A stretch of 64,000 bases of DNA from contig NC_083602.1 of assembly GCF_029168945.1 (NCBI RefSeq), forward strand, positions 68,964,600 to 69,028,599, read 5' to 3'. A program made the position numbers and the translations under genes. The stretch is from Cannabis sativa. Its lineage: Eukaryota > Streptophyta > Magnoliopsida > Rosales > Cannabaceae. Every line of letters starts with the position of its first letter. The stretch's first letter is position 1. The notes under the pieces were generated by a model. That model was not told where the DNA came from and searched no databases. It saw only the letters and a list, made by a program, of their open reading frames with translations. Shown in pieces: positions 1-12,200 of this stretch.

Positions 1-867
1 AATATTGCTTGTAAGACTCATGTAATTGGTTTTGATTAATCAATTATAATTCACGAATTAAACTATGTCTATTTGTGAAATTTTCACTAAGTAAGGGCGA
101 AATTGTAAAGAACGAGTTAATAGGGGCATATTTGTTAATTATGATATTTTGTATGGTTCAATTAATAAATATGATAAATGACAATATTATTTAATAATTA
201 TTTATAGTTATTAAATAGTTGGAATTGGCATTTAAATGATTGAATTAGGAAATTGGCATTTTTGAGAAAATCAGATAAAAAAGGTGTTAAAATTGCAAAA
301 TTGCAAAAATCAAGGCCCAGTCCACCTAGCCAGGGCCGGCCACCTATTTTATCTTTTTTAATTGATTTTTTCATTATTTTAATACCATATAATTCAAATC
401 TAACCCTAGTGGAATGCTATAAATAGATAGTGAAGGCTTCAGGAAAATTACACTTTCTGAATCAGAAAAACCTGAGCCTCCACTCTCTTCTCTAGTCGCC
501 ACTCTCTCTCTCTATTCTTCCTCTATATTTCGAACCTCTCTTAGGGATTAGAGTAGTGCCCACACACATCAAGCAATACCTCAATCATAGTGAGGAAGAT
601 CGTGAAGAAAGATCATCAGCAAAGGAGATTCAGCATCAAGGATTCAGAGAAGAAGATCCAGGTTCAGATCTTGATAATACTCTGCTACAGAAAGGAATCA
701 AGGGTTAGAGATCTGAACGGAAGGAGTCATTTAATTCCGCTGCACCCAATGTAAGGTTTCTTAAACTTTATATGTGTTTAATTTATCGTTTTAGAAAGTT
801 CATATTTAGGATGTTAATAAACATACTTGTGAGTAGATCTAAGATCCTGGTAAAATAATTTCCAACA
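1..867 (+). mobile_element. Copia element A, 5' LTR (left part outside window)
   Basis: The stretch matches 8164-9028 almost base for base (about 11 substitutions and one 2-base indel by eye) and ends in CCAACA directly before a primer-binding-like site, so it is the 3' part of the 5' LTR. A TATA box (TATAAATA, 418-425) precedes a CT-rich leader, consistent with the LTR promoter and start of the retroviral-type transcript. The missing left ~1 kb lies outside the window. Confidence 0.9.
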
Positions 868-869
868 AC

Positions 870-886
870 TGGCCTCAGAGCCATGG
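870..886 (+). other. Primer binding site of Copia A
   Basis: TGGCCTCAGAGCCATGG begins two bases after the LTR end. It resembles the tRNA-Met type Copia site TGGTATCAGAGCC but has CC in place of TA. The same variant is found in the two minus-strand relatives (17-mers at 19194-19210 and 62948-62964), so it is a family character and not a chance mutation. Confidence 0.75.
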
Positions 887-3760
887 TAATTGATTTACTT
901 ACATGAAATTTGGACTTTAAAACGATTGTTTGTATGTTTTTTGGATGGTATCATGTTGTATTGAGTGTTATTTGATGAATGATTGATGTTTGTGAAATTT
1001 TCGTAACAAATAATTGTGATTTCGTTTCTGGAATTATTTTTATTGGATAGTATGGAAAAAATTAAGCAAGTTAGCCTTTTACAGAACTCAATTTGGATTT
1101 TATTTGAATTAGTTATGATTTTTTTGAAGATTTGACAAAATCGGGACTGTGCTGATATTTTTCTGCGATCGCAGAACAGTCCGTACAGTTTCGAATTTTT
1201 TCCTTTTTCTTCAATTTTTCATACTTTTTCATGGAATTAACTTCCAATTTTTTGTATGGTTTTGTATATATACTATTACTATTCCTAATTCAATTCTAAT
1301 TATCATTTTGAATTAATTTAATTTTTTTTAAATTAATTCAAGATATTAGTGTAATTTGAATTTGAATAGAATTAGTATTTATCTTTTTGCTTAAAAATCT
1401 ATCTTATTTTTAAATTTGATTATATTTTTTTTTAAATTTAAGGTCAGATTTTTTAGATATTTATAATATCTTTTAAGATATTTATAGTATCTTTTTAAGA
1501 TATTTTAAGAAATATCTCTTAAGATATTTATAAAATCTTTTAAGATATTTTAAAATATCTTATCTTTTAAGATATTTAAAAATATCTTATCTTTTAAGAT
1601 TTTTTTTAAATCTTTTTAGATATTTTGACCTTATTTAAATTTAAAATAAGATATTTATAATCATGTAATTTTAAATAGATATAAGATAAAAGTAGGTTTA
1701 ATTTTAATTTTTTTTTATTTTTCGAAATTTAAATTATTTTTCGAATATTAAAATATTTTTTTTTATTTTTTTATTCGAAATTATTTATTTAAAATTAAAT
1801 AAATCCTACTTCCAACTATCCAAATTTAACCCCGTCATATGAGTATGTGTTTTAACTTATGTGTAAGTTTTCAAAACCTATTATTACTTGATTGCAAATA
1901 GCCATGGTTACCTTTTGCCAGATCTAATGATCTGATGGCTCCCTTGGTCAAGATAATAATTTGTAACAGGTATAATTTACAATCTTCTTTTATCTGTGTA
2001 TGACCTAGCAACATGATAGGACCCATCCAAAGTGTGCCTATGTGAGCCTATGTGTTTAATTTTATTATAGATGCATGTAGGTTAATGTTGCTAAAATAAA
2101 TTATCATAGTTCTTGATAGGATTTATTTAGGCCCATTTAGATTTTGGGCCTATTCAATTAATAACAGTTGTTCTTATTAAGGTTAAATTCCTCTCTTTTG
2201 GGCCTTGTGTGAGAGTTGGGAGCCATAGAAGTGGGTACGACATACTGAACCCAGCACCCCCTCACACAAACTACCCCAATTGTGAAGGCCCATTTGCCTG
2301 ATTTGAATGACTGTACTAGGTTAATTAAACTAGTTTAACCTAATTAAAATTGAATTAGCAACATAATTAATTTCATTTATTTTGAAATTAATTTAGAAAA
2401 TCATAGTTTAAAGAATTTTATATTCTAAGCTAAACTATATGTATTTTCTTGTATTTAATTAAATATAAAATTATAACCATCTAGATTCTTTCTGGAACTT
2501 AATTTAAATTTTTCATTAAATATTCCTATTTAAGTTGATATTTAGTTATCTACAACTAACCAACTTAAATCTGAATATCTTTTTGAATTCAAAATTTTAA
2601 AATTAAGTTGAGGAATTTTAGGCATTGGTTATTAAGATTCTTTAGATATTTTTTAAGTTGATATTTTTTCAAATATTAACTTAAAATGGAATATTTTGGA
2701 TATTTTTAGGTTAATATCTTTTTGAATATTAACTTAAAATATCTACAAAATTAAGTGGTTACAACTTAATTTTGAATTTAATTAAATCTGATTTGAAAGA
2801 TATTTAAGTTGATTTTTTAGATTCTTCTAAAACAACTTAAACAAGATATTTTCAAATTTGTTCCATTTAAATATTCGAATTTATTTTTCGAATTTAATTA
2901 ATAATTGAAAATTAATTAAAGTTGATTTTTTAATTAAACCAACTTTGATTTGTAATTTTTCATTATTATATTATGGAACTTGTTCGATATTTATTTGAAT
3001 TTAATAATAGTTGAAAATTAATTGAAGTTGATTTTTTATTTAAACCAACTTTAATTTGTAATTTTTCATTATTATAATATCAAATATTATGATTATACAA
3101 AATACATATATATATTTTTTAAATAATGAGCTTTTAATCAAAAGATATTCGATCTCCATTGTTGGTCTTACAATAGTTAAACTTATTCAATATAACCTCG
3201 AGACGCTAGACTTCGTCCCCCTATGGATGGTTATTCGTTGAACACTTTTAACACCGTAAGATTTCATTTGATAAGTGTTTTGTGAGTTTTCGTCTCTATT
3301 TAGACTCTCCCCTACGGTGACTACTTAGAGATAAACTCATAGAACATGAAACAATGGTGGAAGCTCATAAAATGAGAATAACCTTGACTCTCGCCTACCG
3401 GGACAACGTTGGATTCTCATTTTGATCGAATAAAAGGTTGCTAAAATGTTTAATTTTAGATGAGCTGACAACTCTATTCAACTAATGTTATCTTTGACTC
3501 TCGCCTACCGGGACACTGTTTTTCATTATGTTGGAAACCTTGGAAAATAAACTATGTTAGATTTAGTATTTCTATAACATATATCATGACTGTTATTTTC
3601 TGAACTTGTGTATGAATTTTGAACCAAAACCTTACTTCTGTTTTATTGATGTGTTGTAGTGTCTATAATCCCTTCTCATTCCACTCCTAGTTAATATCTT
3701 AGCAATTGAACTTGAAGTTATAAACTCCTTGTCAGAGTAATACTTCACATATGCTCATGA
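887..3760 (+). other. Long AT-rich leader of Copia A
   Basis: About 2.9 kb separate the primer binding site from the first recognisable pol codons. No gag ORF and no CCHC knuckle are seen here. The leader is rich in homopolymers and runs of AAGATATTT-like repeats (1470-1620). Three islands stand out: a palindrome-bearing segment at 1144-1182, a conserved hairpin block at 2205-2269, and two direct copies of TTGACTCTCGCCTACCGGGA at 3384 and 3494. All have counterparts in the relatives at 17171-19212 or 56593-62947. Confidence 0.7.
2205..2269 (+). other. Conserved nested hairpin in Copia leader
   Basis: TTGTGTGAG (2205-2213) pairs with CTCACACAA (2261-2269); inside, TGGGT (2232-2236) pairs with ACCCA (2249-2253). 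The same arrangement recurs at 12110-12169, 17608-17667 and 61047-61106 in other copies of this family. The role is unknown; RNA packaging or dimerisation signals lie in such leaders in other retroelements. Confidence 0.6.
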
Positions 3761-6700
3761 TGGACTTTAAATTCCGTAAAAGCAAGTAAGCTGGGAATTG
3801 TTCACTCTGAAGAGCAAATAGTTCATAACTCCATAAATCCTACTACTTCAAGCTTAGTTGAGAAGATAAGAGAAAGTGATTCCACTTCCTCAAGTTATAC
3901 TTCACAACAAAATGAACTAGCAAGAACAACAATTAACAAACGAATAAGCAGTAATGCTTTAGTCTTCGAATCATGTGTGTTAGAGAATGATAAATCCATT
4001 TGGATTCTTGATTCTGGGTCTACAAACCATGTAAGTTGTTCATTGCAATTGCTTGAGAATTGGAATTATTTGAAATCCGGAGAGTTGAAACTTAAAGTTG
4101 GTAATGGCGAAATGGTTTCGGTTAGAGCTAGAGGAAAAGCCAAACTCAAGTTTCAAAACAGAATTTTGGAATTAGACAATGTCTTATACATTCCAAAATT
4201 CAGTAGAAACTTGGTTTCTGTTTCATGCTTACAATTGCAACAATACAAATTAGATTTTTCGGATTCTGGTTCTACCATTTCTCGAAATGACATTCAGATT
4301 TGTGTTGCATCCATGGAACAGGGGCTTTATGTTCTTAGACCAGAAACACCATTTGCCCTACATAACGAACTTTTTAAAGTAGCTAAACCTAGAAACCACA
4401 AAAAGCAAAAGATCGATAATGATAATGAAACATATCTATGGCATTTACGTTTAGGTCATATAGGCTTTGATAGACTCAACAGGCTAACCAAAGACGGTCC
4501 ATTGAAAAATGTCGTCTTAGGTGAATTGCCAGTTTGCGAGTCCTGCCTGGAAGGAAAAATGACTAAACGTTCTTTCTCTGCAAAGGGAGAGCGTGCCAAA
4601 ATCCCTCTAGGGTTAGTGCATTCCGATGTCTGCGGACCTTTGAATGTCAAAGCCCGAGGTGGTTATGAGTACTTTGTCACTTTCATTGACGATTACTCTA
4701 GATATGGACATATTTACCTTATGCATAAGAAATCTGAAACATTTGCAAAGTTTCAAGAATTTCATGCTTTGGCCCAAAACCAATTAGGTAAATCATTAAA
4801 GATCTTGCGAACTGATAGGGGTGGAGAATATATGGATATGCAGTTCAAAGATCATTTAATTGAACTTGGAATTGAATCCCAATTAACCGCCCTAGCACTC
4901 CACAGCAAAATGGAGTTGCAGAAAGACGGAATCGCACGCTTTTGGAAATGGTTAGGTCTATGCTTAGTTTTTCAACTCTACCTACGTCCTTCTGGGGATA
5001 TGCAATTCAGATGGCAACTGACATTTTAAATGTTGTTCCATCTAAATCAATCCCTAAGACACCTTTAGAACTTTGGAATGGTCGTACACCTAGTTTACAC
5101 CATTACAGAATCTGGGGGTGCCCTGCTCATGTCTTAAGAAAGAAAGACGGCAAATTTGAGTCACGTACTGAAGTTTGCATGTTTGTCGGTAATTCTAAAG
5201 AGACTAGGGGTGGACTATTTTATAGTCGCAAGGATGATAAAGTGTTTGTTTCTACAAATGCCACTTTCCTTGAAGATGACTATATTAAGAATTTCAAATC
5301 ACAAAGTAAAGTAGTGTTGGAGGAAATGCTTTCAGATATAAGTCCTTCCAATGTTCCGTTCTCTTCCACACGTGAAGAGGACAATCCCACTCCCTCAGTT
5401 GAACAAACTGAGAAATCTACTACTAAAGTTTCTGTTCAGAAGACAACCGTACCTCGTCGTAGTGGGAGGGTTTCAACAAAACCTGCTCGTTATGGCTTGG
5501 ATGGTGAAATCAATATGGTCGTAGGTGACGGTATTGATGACGATCCATTAACCTATAAACAGGCAATGGCTAGTCCGCAACGGAAACGATGGTCAGCCGG
5601 CATGGATTCAGAAATGGATTCCATGAAAAAGAACAAAGTCTGGGTATATGTAGACGCACCTGACGACTATCACCCGATAGGATGCAAGTGGGTTTACAAG
5701 AAGAAAAGAGGAGCTAGAGGCGAAGTCGAAACTTTTAAAGCTAGACTTGTAGCCAAGGGTTATACCCAAAGAGAAGGCGTGGACTATGAGGAAACTTTTA
5801 GTCCTGTTGCCATGCTCAAATCCATCCGAATTCTTCTCTCCATAGCTGCTGCTTTCGATTATGAAATCTGGCAAATGGATGTCAAGACTGCCTTCCTTAA
5901 TGGGGTACTTGAAGAAACCATCTATATGGAGCAACCAGAAGGTTATGTTCTTCCTGGGCAAGAAAAGAAAGTTTGCAAGTTAAACAAGTCTATCTATGGA
6001 CTTAAGCAAGCTTCTCGCTCATGGAACAAAAGGTTTGATGAAATCATCAAAACCTACGGCTTTCTTCAGAATGAAGATGAACCTTGTGTTTACCAACTCA
6101 AGGAAGACCAAATAGTAGTATTCCTGGTCCTTTATGTTGATGACATTTTGATCATTGGAAACAATGTCAAGAAAATGACTCACATTAAGGAATGGCTTAA
6201 CACTCAATTCGAAATGAAAGATTTGGGTGAAGCAGCCTATGTTCTTGGTATTCAGATTATCAGAAACCGGAAGAACAGATCTCTTGCTCTCTCTCAAACA
6301 GCCTACATAGACAAAGTCTTAGAGAGATTCTTCATGAACAATGCCAATGGGGCAAACATGCCCTCTAGATTTGGTATTCGTCTATCTAAGGAACAGTCAC
6401 CGACTGATCCTCAAGAGATAAAAGACATGGCAAATATTCCCTATGCCTCTGCAGTTGGAAGTCTAATGTATGCAATGTTGTGCACTAGACCTGACATCTG
6501 TTATGCTGTTGGAATCGTGAGCAGGTATCAGTCTAATCCAGGACTAGAACATTGGAATGCAATTAAGTATATTCTGAAATACTTAAAGAGTACAAGGAAT
6601 CTTGTGTTAGTCTACAAGGGTGGTGCTTTAAATCCCATAGGCTACACTGATTCAGATTTCCAGGCAAGTCTTGAAGACAGGAAATCAACATCTGGGATGG

Positions 6701-7110
6701 TGTTTACTCTTGGGGGTGGAGCGGTGGTTTGGAGAAGTGCTAAACAAACTTCGATATCGGACTCAACTATGGAAGCTGAAAACATAGCAGCAGCCGAAGC
6801 TGCTAAAGAACTTGTCTGGCTAAGAAAGTTCTTCACCAGCATAGTAGTTGTTCCTGGAATGGAAAAGCCTCTAGTACTACTCTGTGATAACAATGGAGCA
6901 ATAGCAAACAGCAAAGAACCTCGAAGCCACAAGAGAAGCAAACACATTGAAAGGAAGTATCATATTATCAGAGAATACGTGGCAAGAGGGGATGTACTAG
7001 TTGAGAAAGTCGACACAGAGGACAACTTGGCTGATCCATTTACCAAAGTCTTGGCCGTGACAGCCTTTGAAAAGCACCGTCAGAATTTAGGATTAATTGA
7101 TATGTACTAA
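3761..7110 (+). pseudogene. Copia A pol polyprotein (protease-integrase-RT-RNase H), one frameshift
   Basis: The Ty1/Copia order is complete. The protease has ILDSGST (around 4007-4024). The integrase has an HHCC finger (around 4440-4560), then the catalytic region with VHSDVCGP and LRTDRGGEY. RT has MDVKTAFLNG (around 5880) and the catalytic YVDD (6133-6144). RNase H has YTDSDF, STMEAE and DNLADPFTK up to 7110. The frame is open from after the TGA at 3758-3760, but no ATG lies just upstream of protease. Near 4895 one base is missing, in the segment that should give a Copia GTPQQNGVAERRNR-type motif, so the reading continues in another frame from about 4900. Gag is not recognisable, so even without the shift this copy could not make its own capsid. 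The long LTR suggests an Angela-like lineage, but this is a guess. Confidence 0.9.
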
Positions 7111-7126
7111 TTAGTTTTATATTAGT

Positions 7127-7139
7127 GCAAGTGGGAGTT
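7127..7139 (+). other. Polypurine tract of Copia A
   Basis: GCAAGTGGGAGTT lies directly before the TG of the 3' LTR and is the expected plus-strand primer. The mirrored copy of the same tract lies at 56578-56592 in Copia E. Confidence 0.75.
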
Positions 7140-9028
7140 TGTTAGGTTTTATGCCCTAAATAAAACTCCATTTCAATGTAATCTATTTTATTCAACATCA
7201 ATAAAGAAACAGAAGTATTTTTCATTCATTTGTGTATGTTTTGGTTCACTTTATCAATAGCTTGTCTATTTGATTTATAAATTCATCTTAAACCCTTTTC
7301 ACATACTTGATCATGTTTATTGTGCTGTCATCACATTGGAAAGTAGACATGACTATGTGAATAAAGTTTCCTAGATTTATCAGACACAGGGTTTTACTGA
7401 TATGATAATCTACAACAAGAGTTTACTTGTATTTGGAGAAATACTATGTTCTTTCCAGAACATTGGTTAAAGTAAAGCTCAGGTTGGATGCATGGAGTAT
7501 GCATCGGAAGGGACCGATATTGAACTTTGACTTAGATTTAATTAAACTTACCGTAAAATCTATTCAAGTCAATGTCGCCAAGTTGATCCTAGATCAAATG
7601 ATCTTAATCCTGTTATGATTAGGCTCAATCTTGAAAGGCTATCCGTGTTCCTTTGAATTGTTAGTTAAGCCTACTTTTAGGTCAGGGTGATACATACTTT
7701 TTGGGAACACGGTAGTGCAATTGAGTGGGAGCGCTAGCATAAACATGGAATCTATAGCTTCTATCTGGCAAATAGTAAGCAAAGGATGATTTCCTTCGAG
7801 CTTGACCAAACGAAAATAAATGGTGGAGATCTCATTTCACATAAGCTGAAATATCATTTATACGGGGTCAAGTGTTTTAAGGATAAAATACATAGTAGGG
7901 TGTTACGGTAATTTAATCCCTTTACTGTGTAGATCATTCATATAGAGGATCATTGATCACTTTAGGATTATAACAATGGATAACTAATGATGTGTCTATA
8001 TGGTGGAACATATAGAGCATTCTATATACTGAGAGTGCAATTCTAAGATCTATGCGTGGATTCAACGAAGAATTAATAAGTTAGTGAATTTTAGTGCTAA
8101 ATTCTTGATCTACTTATTGGAAGCTCAGTTATATAGACCCATGGTCCCCCCACTAGTTGAGATAATATTGCTTGTAAGACTCATGTAATTGGTTTTGATT
8201 AATCAATTATAATTCACGAATTAGACTATGTCTATTTGTGAAATTTTCACTAAGTAAGGGCGAAATTGTAAAGAAAGAGTTAATAGGGGCATATTTGTTA
8301 ATTATGATACTTTGTATGGTTCAATTAATAAATATGATAAATGACAATATTATTTAATAATTATTTATACTTATTAAATAGTTGGAATTGGCATTTAAAT
8401 GATTGAATTAGGAAATTGGAATTTTTGAGAAAATCAGATACAAAAGGTGTTAAAATTGCAAAATTGCAAAAATCAAGGCCCAGTCCACCTAGCCAGGGCC
8501 GGCCACCTATTTTATCTTTTTTAATTGATTTTTTCATTATTTTAATGCCATATAATTCAAATCTAACCCTAGTGGAATGCTATAAATAGATAGTGAAGGC
8601 TTCAGGAAAATTACACTTTCTGAATCAGAAAAACTAGCCTCCACTCTCTTCTCTAGCCGCCACTCTCTGTCTCTATTCTTCCTCTATATTTCGAACCTCT
8701 CTTAGTGATTAGAGTAGTGCCCACACACATCAAGCAATACCTCAATCATAGTGAGGAAGATCGTGAAGAAAGATCATCAGCAAAGGAGATTCAGCATCAA
8801 GGATTCAGAGAAGAAGATCCAGGTTCAGATCTTGATAATACTCTGCTACAGAAAGGAATCAAGGGTTAGAGATCTGAACGGAATGAGTCATTTAATTCCG
8901 CTGCACCCAATGTAAGGTTTCTTAAACTTTATATGTGTTTAATTTATCGTTTTAGAAAGTTCATATTTAGGATGTTAATAAACATACTTGTGAGTAGATC
9001 TAAGATCCTGGTAAAATAATTTCCAACA
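7140..9028 (+). mobile_element. Copia element A, 3' LTR
   Basis: This LTR of 1889 bases starts TGTTAGG and ends CCAACA. Its 3' half matches 1-867. A TATA box (8581-8588) sits at the same place as in the 5' LTR. Small non-ATG ORFs inside it (for example 7427-7618) recur in other LTR copies because the LTR itself is conserved; I do not call them genes. Confidence 0.92.
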
Positions 9029-10824
9029 ATATAAAGTTTAGGAAACCTTACATTGGGTGCAGTGAAATTAAATGACTCTTTCCGTTCAGATCTCTAACCC
9101 TTGTATCCTTTCTGTAACAGAGTATTATCAAGATCTGAACCTGGATCTCTTTCTCTGAATCTTTGATGCTGAAACTCCTTTTGCTCATGATCTTTCTTCA
9201 CGATCTTCCTCACTATGATATAGGTATTGCTTGCTGTGTGTGGGCACTACTCTAATCACTAAGGTGTTTCGAAATTATCAAGGAAGAAGAGAGAGAGAGA
9301 GGGTGGCGGCCAAGGTAGAGAGAGAGGTTCAGTTTTTCTGAATCAGAAGTGTAATTTTCCTGAAGCCTTCACTACCTATTTATAGCATTCCAGTAGGGTT
9401 AGGTTTGAATTATTTGGCATTAAAATAATGAAAATATCAGTTTAAATTGCCTACAAAAGTGGCCGGCCATGGCTTATTGGGTTTGGGCCTTGCTTTTTGT
9501 AATTTTGCAGTTTTAACACTTTTGTATCTGATTTTCTCAAAAACGCCAATTTTCTAATTCAACCATTTAAATGTCAATTCTAACTATTTAATAACTATAA
9601 ATAATTATTAAATAATATTGTCATTTATCATATTTATTAATTGAACCATACAAAGTATCATAATTAACAAATATGTCCCTAACAACTCTTTCTTTACAAT
9701 TTCGCCCTTACTTAATGAAAATTTCACAAATAGACATAGTATAATTTGAGAATTACAATTGATTAATCAAAACCAATTACATGAGTCTTACAAACAATAT
9801 TAGCTCAACTAGTACCGGGACCATGGGTCTATATAACCGAGCTTCCAATAAGTAGATCAAGAATTTAGCACTAAAATTCACTAACTTATTAATTCTTCGT
9901 TGAATCTACGCATAGAACTTAGAATTGCACTCTCAGTATATAGAATGCTCAATATGTTCCACCATATAGACACATCATTAGTTATCCATTGTTATAATCC
10001 TAATTTGATCAATGATCCTCTATATGAATGATCTACACTGTAAAGGGATTAGATTACCGTAACACCCTACTATGTATTTTATCCTTAAAACACTTGACCC
10101 CGTATAAATGATATTTCAACTTATGTGAAATGAGTACTCCACCATTTATGTTCGTTTGGTTAAGCTCGAAGGAGATCATCCTTTGCTTACTATTCGCCAG
10201 ATAGAAGCTATAGATTCCATGTTTATGTTAGCGCTCCCACTCAATTGCACTACCGTGTTCCCAAAATGTACGTATCACCCTGACCTAAAAGTAGGCTTAA
10301 CTAACAAATCAAAGAACACGAATAGCCTTTCAAGATTGAGCCTAATCATAACAGGATTAAGAACATTTGATCTAGAATAAACTTGGCGATATTGACTTGA
10401 ACAGATTTTATGGTAAGTTTAATTAAATCTAAGTCAAAGTTCAATATCGGTCCCTTCCGATGCATACTCCATGCATCCAACCTGAGCTTTACTTTAACCA
10501 ATGTTCTGGATAGAACATAGTATTTCTCCAAATGCAAGTAAACTCTTGTTGTAGATTATCATATCAGCAAAACTCCGTGTCTGATAAATCTAGGAAACTT
10601 TATTCACATAGTCATGTTTACTTTCCAATGTGATGACAACACAATAAAGAGGATCAAGTATGTGAAAAGGGTTTCAGAATAATTTATAAATCAAATAGAC
10701 AAGCAATTGATAAAGTGAACCAAAACATACACAAACAAATGAAAAATACTTCTGTTTCTTTATTGATGTTGAATAAAATAGATTACATTGAAATGGAGTT
10801 TTATTTAGGGCATAAAACCCAACA
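9029..10824 (-). mobile_element. Inverted LTR of the same Copia family
   Basis: The reverse complement follows the Copia A LTR from its TG end (at 10824) up to a point about 95 bases short of its CA end, where Copia A begins. The TATA segment is present near 9380. The missing tip is expected left of the window, because the junction looks like Copia A inserted into this older LTR. Whether it is a solo LTR or the end of a whole element cannot be seen. Confidence 0.88.
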
Positions 10825-11205
10825 ATTTATTATAAATATAAGTTATTTTTTAGAAAATAAATAAACATGTCTTAAAATAAAATCAAATAAATAATAAGCA
10901 ATTTAACATAATAGAACATACTATTTTTTTATTATAGTATAAATGTTTATTATCACTTTAGTATGATTTATTATAAATATATGTTTATTTTAATAAATAT
11001 TTAATTAAAATGATAAACAATAATGTATTTTTTTGAGTGTAATAAACAATAATGTATTAGTAATCTATATATATAAATGTGCTTAATTAAAATTAAGAAT
11101 AAAAATAAATCTACAAATAATTTTACTAGTTATAAATATATTTTATATCTATAATTAATCTATATTTTTCTTTTACCAACATGTATCTTTATTATCTATA
11201 TATAT
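10825..11205. other. AT-rich sequence, nothing recognised
   Basis: Low-complexity AT-rich DNA with repeats of ATAATGTATT type; no ORF, RNA gene or repeat boundary is seen. Confidence 0.5.
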
Positions 11206-11626
11206 GGGGCACTCTTAATGGGTATTACTCATGAATGGGTAAAATTAAAAAAAGAAATTGAGTTTTTATGCTTAATTTTTCTATCTAATGAGAAAAATCT
11301 CTCATTTTTATATCATATGAGCTGAAATTGTTCCATCGGTTGAAAAAAAAAATTAAAAAAAAATGTTTTTAGCAAAAAAGAATGATAAGTAAAAGTTGAG
11401 TTTCACTTAAATATTTTTATATGAACATATTTTTGATGTAGTATAAAAAGAGATATTTTTTTATTTTTTTTTATTAAGTAGTTAAACTAAGTATGAAAAT
11501 TAAAATTTCTCTTTTATTATTCGTTATTAGATCAAAATTTGATGATTTAATATTTTTAAAATTAATGTTTTATAGTTAAATTTGTTTAGTAACCATTCAT
11601 AGGTAATACCCATTAAGAAATGATCC
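11206..11626. mobile_element. MITE-like element with ~38-bp terminal inverted repeats
   Basis: The left end, GGGGCACTCTTAATGGGTAT and on to about 11243, is matched by the reverse complement of 11589-11626 (GGATCATTTCTTAATGGGTA and on). The 421-base interior is AT-rich and non-coding. Both flanks are TATATA runs, so the target duplication cannot be read. The superfamily is undetermined; GG-starting repeats would suit a Mutator- or Harbinger-derived MITE. Confidence 0.7.
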
Positions 11627-11703
11627 ATATATATATATAAAAGAGAAGTATGAGCATTGAGTTTGTTGTAGGCAAACTTCATAATTTGATATTGTAATCT
11701 GGT

Positions 11704-11940
11704 CTATTGGAACGAATTAAAGTTACTCAATTAATTGATTCGGAATAAGTGAAGATTCGAGAAGAGGTTTTAGCTGGTCAAGCTAAAGATTTTACGGTGT
11801 CAAATAACGGGATGCTGTTGTATAAGACCAGGGTTTGTGTTCCAAGCAGTGTGGAACTTAGAAGTGAGATTCTTGAGGAAGCTCATACCACTCCATATTC
11901 ACTACATCCTGGCACTACCAAGATGTTGCTAATAAATTAA
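11704..11940 (+). pseudogene. Ty3/Gypsy integrase zinc-finger fragment
   Basis: The translation contains AKDFTVSNNGMLLYKTRVCV followed by LRSEILEEAHTTPYSLHPGT, the typical junction between RNase H and the HHCC integrase finger of chromovirus-like Gypsy elements. An in-frame stop lies just upstream (11746-11748) and the fragment ends abruptly at the Copia leader scrap at 11941. No LTR is associated. It is a short relic unrelated to the Tat-type element further right. Confidence 0.75.
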
Positions 11941-12200
11941 CTAAGTGTTTTTCTAAAATTAACTTTAAAATATTCAATGAAAAATAAATTTCATATATTT
12001 TAAAGTTTCTTATGTTGCTAATTCAATTTTAATTAGGTTAGACTAATATAATTAACCTAATACAATTATTCAAATAAGACAAATGGGCCTTCACAATTGG
12101 GGTGGTTCATGTGAGGGAGGGCCGGGTTCAGTATGTCGTACCCACTTCTATGGCCCCCTAACTCTCACACAAAGCCCAAAGAAAAGGAATTATTTAACAA
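11941..12200 (-). mobile_element. Copia leader fragment (family A/E)
   Basis: The stretch matches 60880-61140 in Copia E and, inverted, 2190-2400 in Copia A, including the conserved hairpin block (12110-12169). It has no LTR or coding part and abuts the Gypsy scrap, so it is a stray fragment. Confidence 0.75.

Noticed and set aside
7427..7618. 63-residue ORF in the LTR, repeated at 10346-10537
   Set aside because: Starts at TTG, is sense-strand LTR sequence upstream of the TATA box, and has no recognisable domain.
10156..10380. Plus-strand ORF also found at 20451 and 55913 with ~80% identical product
   Set aside because: All three lie antisense within LTRs of one Copia family, begin with non-ATG codons, and recur simply because the LTR recurs.
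11623..11660. TCCATATATATATATAAAAGAGAAG as a Helitron 5' end
   Set aside because: Resembles the TC...AAAAGAGAAG pattern, but it overlaps a MITE end and AT repeats and no matching 3' terminus was found.
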